From NCBI RefSeq assembly GCF_000003815.2, contig NC_049981.1, positions 20,643,015 to 20,698,759 on the forward strand: a stretch of DNA of 55,745 nucleotides, given 5' to 3'. The notes beneath the pieces were generated by a model, which was not told the origin of the DNA, did no database searches, and worked only from the letters and a program-made list of their open reading frames with translations. This document shows positions 48,301 through 54,300 of the stretch, in pieces; position 1 is the first letter of the stretch; every line of letters starts with the position of its first letter. Source of the stretch: Branchiostoma floridae. Lineage: Eukaryota; Chordata; Leptocardii; Amphioxiformes; Branchiostomatidae. The position numbers and the translations under genes were made by a program.

Positions 48301-51300
48301 CAGCGACCAACAACCGCCAGTCCACGGGCATGCTGGGAGCCATGACGGGGTCCAGGTTCGACATCTCCACCATGGGCAGGAGATGGAAGGACCGCAGAGC
48401 CTCCACCATGCCCAACCCCAAGAAAGTTTTTGAAGAGGTACAGCACATTTGTTTATCTGTTTATTACCTTCACCAGGGTTATAGTTTAGTGCTGTTTTTC
48501 TGTGTTGGTGTGTTTGTCAACAACATATCTCAAGAAATTATGGGAAGGATATGTACAGTAAAAAATATACTAGTACTTTTGAGCCATCATTAACAGACTA
48601 CCAAGTACTAGAATTCATAACAGATGCATACATATGTTATGTGTAGCATTATAGCCAGACAAGCAGCTTGATTATCATTGAAATTTAGAATGTTAGCAGC
48701 ATTTAGATTTTGATTGTTTTGTTACAGGCTATGATGGCTCGCCGGGTGAAGCAGTACCTGGCCAATCTCACCATCATCGAGGATGAGGATAAACTCAGGG
48801 AACTCTCTTATAAGTGTGAACCGCCTCCTACACAACAGCCTTGTAAGTATCACCTGTGGAATTACAAAGTCTAAGATATTGAGTTATCTTAGAACTTATA
48901 AACAGTATGCTAGAAGTGCATTCATATACAGTATTTATATTGCCAGAAGTCCCAGAAACAAACATCAATCACAAAGCTCTTTTGTACCATCAATCAATGG
49001 AACACCCTACCATAAGAACCTGGTATTTAGGAATAACATGAGTCCACAGATTTTTAAAGTATTGCAGTTTGAAGCCAACATCAATTGACTTGATAGCCCT
49101 AATACCCTCCTTTTTAAAACAACAGATAAGCATACCTAGGTTACCCTGTGGATAAAGCCTTTAAAGGCAAACTGGTGTTATATCTTAATGATATAATGTA
49201 TCCTATTTATGTTTATACATGTTTCTAGTACAATGTACATGTGTACTATACTGAACCCTGTGAAACAAGCATTTGGCTAAGATATAAAAAGCTCCTCAAT
49301 AAGCACACTATTCCTCCCTACTGTAGCCCCGACTAGTTCTGCTGCAGTGAAGAGGCGTAACACCGTGCCAGAAGGACCAAAGTCCAACTCTCTTCTCACA
49401 GTCCCACCAAGCCATACCACCCAACGTCGCTCCCTCGCTGCACAGCAGAGAAGATACCATCCGCCAGGACCACGATTTGGTAAGAAATAAACCCTGTGAT
49501 AGCTGTGATAGCTTAATCTTTAAAACTCTCTCTGTAAGTGTAAGATTGACCCAAAGAAAGCCCTATCTTCCCACCGTAATAAATATTGTGCAAATGTTGT
49601 CTTGCAGTTGGTTCAAACTTGATCTAATGACAGAATGCCACAGTACAAATGTAACATTAGTTGTGACATATTGATGCAGCTTAAGTTACAAAAAGGCTTG
49701 CCATGGTGATTGTAGCTATGTAGGTAGTACATGCACCTTTGTATTTAACAATGTAGATACTCATTATTAACGTTTGTGTGATGACTGACAATCCCCTACA
49801 AAGGATGCAGCATTGCAACGTTGCTTGACTCTCTATGTATGACAAAGTTGACTTGATTTTGACAGGACTGGAAGAGCCAAGCACGGATGAGCATTCAGGG
49901 CGGAACTTATTAAAATTGCATGGTTAGTTTGATTCAGGGCTCAAGGCTTGGCAACTACCTTCTTGCTTTTTTGCTTTTTTATTTTATTTTATTTTTTTAT
50001 TTGTGATTCATTATCTCTTTAGGATGACAGCTACTTTGTGTGTTGGGTTTGTCTGATTTCCTCTACAGTTTTATTTTAGTTGGTGTGGTGTTCCCTACAA
50101 CTGGCTGAAGGAAAGCTTTACACCTCATCACATCTTTTTTGCACCTTCTCAAATTAACACTCAAGCAATCATGCATTTGCAAGACCTAAGTGCAGACACT
50201 ACATGCTCTAACAGAAAGTGCTTGCATTGACATGGCTGCTTTCGTGTTAAGTGCTGAATTCCATATTTTATGTTCTAGCTATAGACAAACACTTGTCACT
50301 TAACGCTTGTAAAGACATTGGAATTAGGAACAATGTATTGATTTCAAACGATTTAAGTTACAGCAGATATATGTACACTGTAATGTTATCTGGAGTATGA
50401 GAATGGGTCTGTCTTTTCAAACTATATATGACAAGTGTTACATTATTACCTTCTTCTGCTGTAGCTGTATGTAATTTTCCTAACAAGAGTCCAGAGCAGT
50501 TTCATTTTATTTCTTACAAAATCTCAGCTACATTGTCATGGTGAAGCTTACGGGTAGCTTCTTGACTCTGCAATAACAAGGCAACATTGGCTGCTTGGTA
50601 ATGTCAACCCCTAACTTTTTGATAGTCCTATTTAAAAGCAAAACCATCATCATCATTCCAGGCATCTGACAAACCATCCTGTTTGCAAACCAACAGATTA
50701 ACCAAAGAAATGGGCACCTAAACAGTCTGGACAGAAGTTATAAGCGGAAACTATGGAAGGTTGTGTATATAATAAGGAGGTTCATGGTTCTAACTGCGCA
50801 TGTGCAAAGAAATGTACAGTCATGTCAAAGTTGATGGCTCCTCCATAAGGCAACAGTCCCTTTTGGAAATGGGGGCCCCTCCAGGTAGTTGTTTTTCTGC
50901 ACTTACAGGCATGACCCTTACATGGCCCACCGCAGGACACCCTGTGGCTACTGGGCTTGTATGAGGCATGGCTGGGCCCCTGGATTTTCTAAAACTGAGT
51001 TAAAATTGAGCCATGATCTAATTGTGAAAACACCAAGAGGTATCCCTGCAGTCTCTTAGCCTTTGACACATTACCCACAGTGCATTCTGCTGCACATGCA
51101 TTGTTGGAACCACAAACCTCCTTACAATTTACCAGAGGTGTGTATGTGACACATAATAACAGCTTTACAAATCTGTACACCCCACCTGTGTATCACAGGA
51201 GCAGAGTCCCCCACAGCTCTGAAGAAGCTCCTGTCGCTGTCGGAGGAGGCAGCCAGGAAAGGGAACAAGATGATGCAACACAGACACTCTGTGGACAACT

Positions 51301-54300
51301 CCCCTGCCGTTTCTCCCTCTCATTCGCCAAGGCTCCGCAGAAGTCCAGGGATGAGGTTAGTTCTGTTAGAAGTGCTTCTAGTTCATCTTACGTTAATTCC
51401 ATAAGACCCCTTTTCACTAGAAGACGTGATATTTGTGACTCTTGATTTTGTAATATTCACAATGCAAAAGTATGATGCACAATGCAAGTCTTATTTAAAA
51501 GACAAGACCCACAAAACCTAAAACGAAAAGTATACAGGTGCAAAAGGATGGAACATGAAGACTTTGGAAGGTACTAGTAATTTGTATTACCTCTGGATTT
51601 TATACATGGCTTCAAATTAGCAACTCGAGGTCATTATTACTTTATATGCATGGAGTGCAATGTCTTTACGACACATATCAGATTCATCTTTTTGCATTTT
51701 GTTTATTTTTGTAGAAGGAGAACAGATGTGCAGCGAGTAAGACGAGGCCACAGTGTTGATACAGACCTCCCGCTAAACGGCAACCATCTCAGAAAGTCCC
51801 TCTCCACTGGTATGGCTTTGTTTGGACTTGTTAAAGTTACATACTATCACACTGACATTGAACAGGCATAGTTGTAGATAAGGACAATTCAGATGCAACT
51901 CAGGAACAAACAAGCCCATGGCTAGTAGAAAGTGAGCAGACTTATACATTTATGTCCTTTTCAAATTTGGGCAGGACCAAATTCTATTTTCTGCCTTATA
52001 TTGAAAGTTCCCTGCTTGCCTTATTTGCTTCTGCTTTGCTGCATAGCTTTATAATAAGAAATTGTTGTATTTGTTTGTTGTTTATGCCCTTGTTTGTGTT
52101 CCGCAGTGGGGTTTTATGTCCGCCCCTCCCCTGTGGTGTCTTCTTGGTTTTCCCTCCCTCGGTTTCTACACCCGTCTTTGCTGATGAAAGGTAGCAGAGC
52201 ATTTGCTTCCCGCAGAATTCAGATCACCATGGTTACAATCTGAGCCTTTGTTGGACGATCTTTCAGCATGGCTGCAAATATCTGCAATCAAAGGGCAAAT
52301 ATTGAAATTGCAAGACTGAAAAAAATCAAAGCTGTTTCTGATCACAATAATGTTGACAATTCTTTGTGTTCAAGAAAATATTGCTATCAATATGTCTTGA
52401 ACTCCCTTTTTCTATTTTTATTCTTGTCCCTGAATGTCTCAAATGTATGTGTAGCTCCTCAAACTCATGATACCACATTATAAAGCTTTGCTGGCAATTT
52501 TGCCAATTTACAGCTAAGAAAAAAGTTGCATATTTGTGCAGTCTTTGTAGCGGAAAAAGTATTTGTGCCCTGTTGAGCGCTGCTTTCCACGTGCATGGCA
52601 CAAGTCCTTTTTCTTTACCCTGAATAGACAAAGAATACCCACCCATCCATTCCTCTGCTTTGTCACTATGTCACACATTTATGCTCTGTTTCTCCATTCC
52701 CCTTGCAAGTCATTGAATGGAATGTCTTCACAAAATACATATAATTCATACCTGTAATTTCAAATAAACTACAACTAATGATAATACACAAGCACCAAGT
52801 GATTGTATATACATGTGAGACAGACAATGGTCATCAGACAACATTGCTTCAGTGTAGTAATGTTCTACATCTATATCTACGTTGCTAAAACGGGGTTTGA
52901 CTTCTTTGAAACCAGTGAAAAACCATACAAACAAATCAGGTAGAATCTCGTGATTTCCTTGGAGATTAAATTGGGGACATTTGCAGATGAATAACGTTGA
53001 TTTGAAATTTCGGAAACAATGAAACTGTTTTTTTCCTGCAGCTTCAGTTCCTGTCTCCACTGGAAAGAACCCTCCCCCGTACGAGGGCTCGGACTCTGGC
53101 GTCAGCATGGGCAGCATCTCCAACTTCGACAGCATCAGTAACTCCTCTGTCGGAGAGAACTCCCCTCCTGCACGGGAGCGCAAGAACTTCGTACAAATGA
53201 GTAGGTTTTCCAGCAGTACTGGCTTATACTTGATAACGTTATATGTACTGTCGATTGGTAATGACATTATACTAGATGATGTGGTCTTACCTTAAGGCAG
53301 CTTTGTTAATAGGGCACACTCGGGTACAGACTATCAGTAGATTGCTTACTAACTACATAGTTTATTCTTTGATTATTATGGCCCTGTTAATAACTTTCTT
53401 TACTTGCGCCCTATCGTTGATTCAGTCTAATGATTGCTTTTATTCTTAAAAAATACTTCATTCTTGGTAATATTTGTCCATAGTTCTTCTCCTTACTCAA
53501 TAGCAGTTCTTTCTCTTTTTTTCCTTGGGTTCTCTACTGAAGTGAAAGTGTTAGTGGGCCAGGCTCCTTTGTTGATGGTGTCTTCTTGGCACTTTCCTCG
53601 ACTTGGGAACCTCGGCCACCCAGCCAGAGGTAGACTTGACCCATCCCCAACGTGATGTGTGTTGGTCCTCTTGTTTCAGTTAAAGCTGCACTATTGTGTA
53701 TAATGCACTTCTTTCTATACAGCTAACTGGGAGAGGGTAAAAAATGTGCCAGTGACATTGGCATATATTCAATTACTAGAGCAAAGTTCTTGCATTAAAA
53801 GGACATTTAGAAATTCGAAATCTCTATCAACATATGTAAATGACACTGCAAAGCTTTTGATTTATTAGAACATTCTAAAACATGTCCTTTTTACAGCTCA
53901 ATGGTGACGTGACAAAGATCAAATTAATTCATGACATGGAGTGACAAAAAAGACTTCCAACCTGGTGTGCTCAAAATGGCAAAGCTTCTTTCCAAAGTTT
54001 GGTGGCTACTGGCTAGTGTTACAAACATTTCTGTGTCCATACATTCAATTTGGTTTCCACACTCTATGAATTCATACAGTATCTTGATTTCATGCTTGTC
54101 ATAATCATCAAGGTCCTTTACATCCTGTCTAGTGTGAGTAAAGGGCAATTTGTTGGACTCAAAGAAAGATTTGTGTTTGTCCACTTACAAACAAGGAAGT
54201 CCTTAAAACTAATCACTTACAGCTTTAGCCAAGATCAACCAACATGTGCCAAACACCATGACCATTCTTACAATGTGCCTTACGAGAACCCAATACAGGT

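Noticed and set aside
52746-53267. 173-codon minus-strand frame
   Set aside because: It is the antisense shadow of exon 30, which has clear family similarity and correct splice phase on the plus strand.
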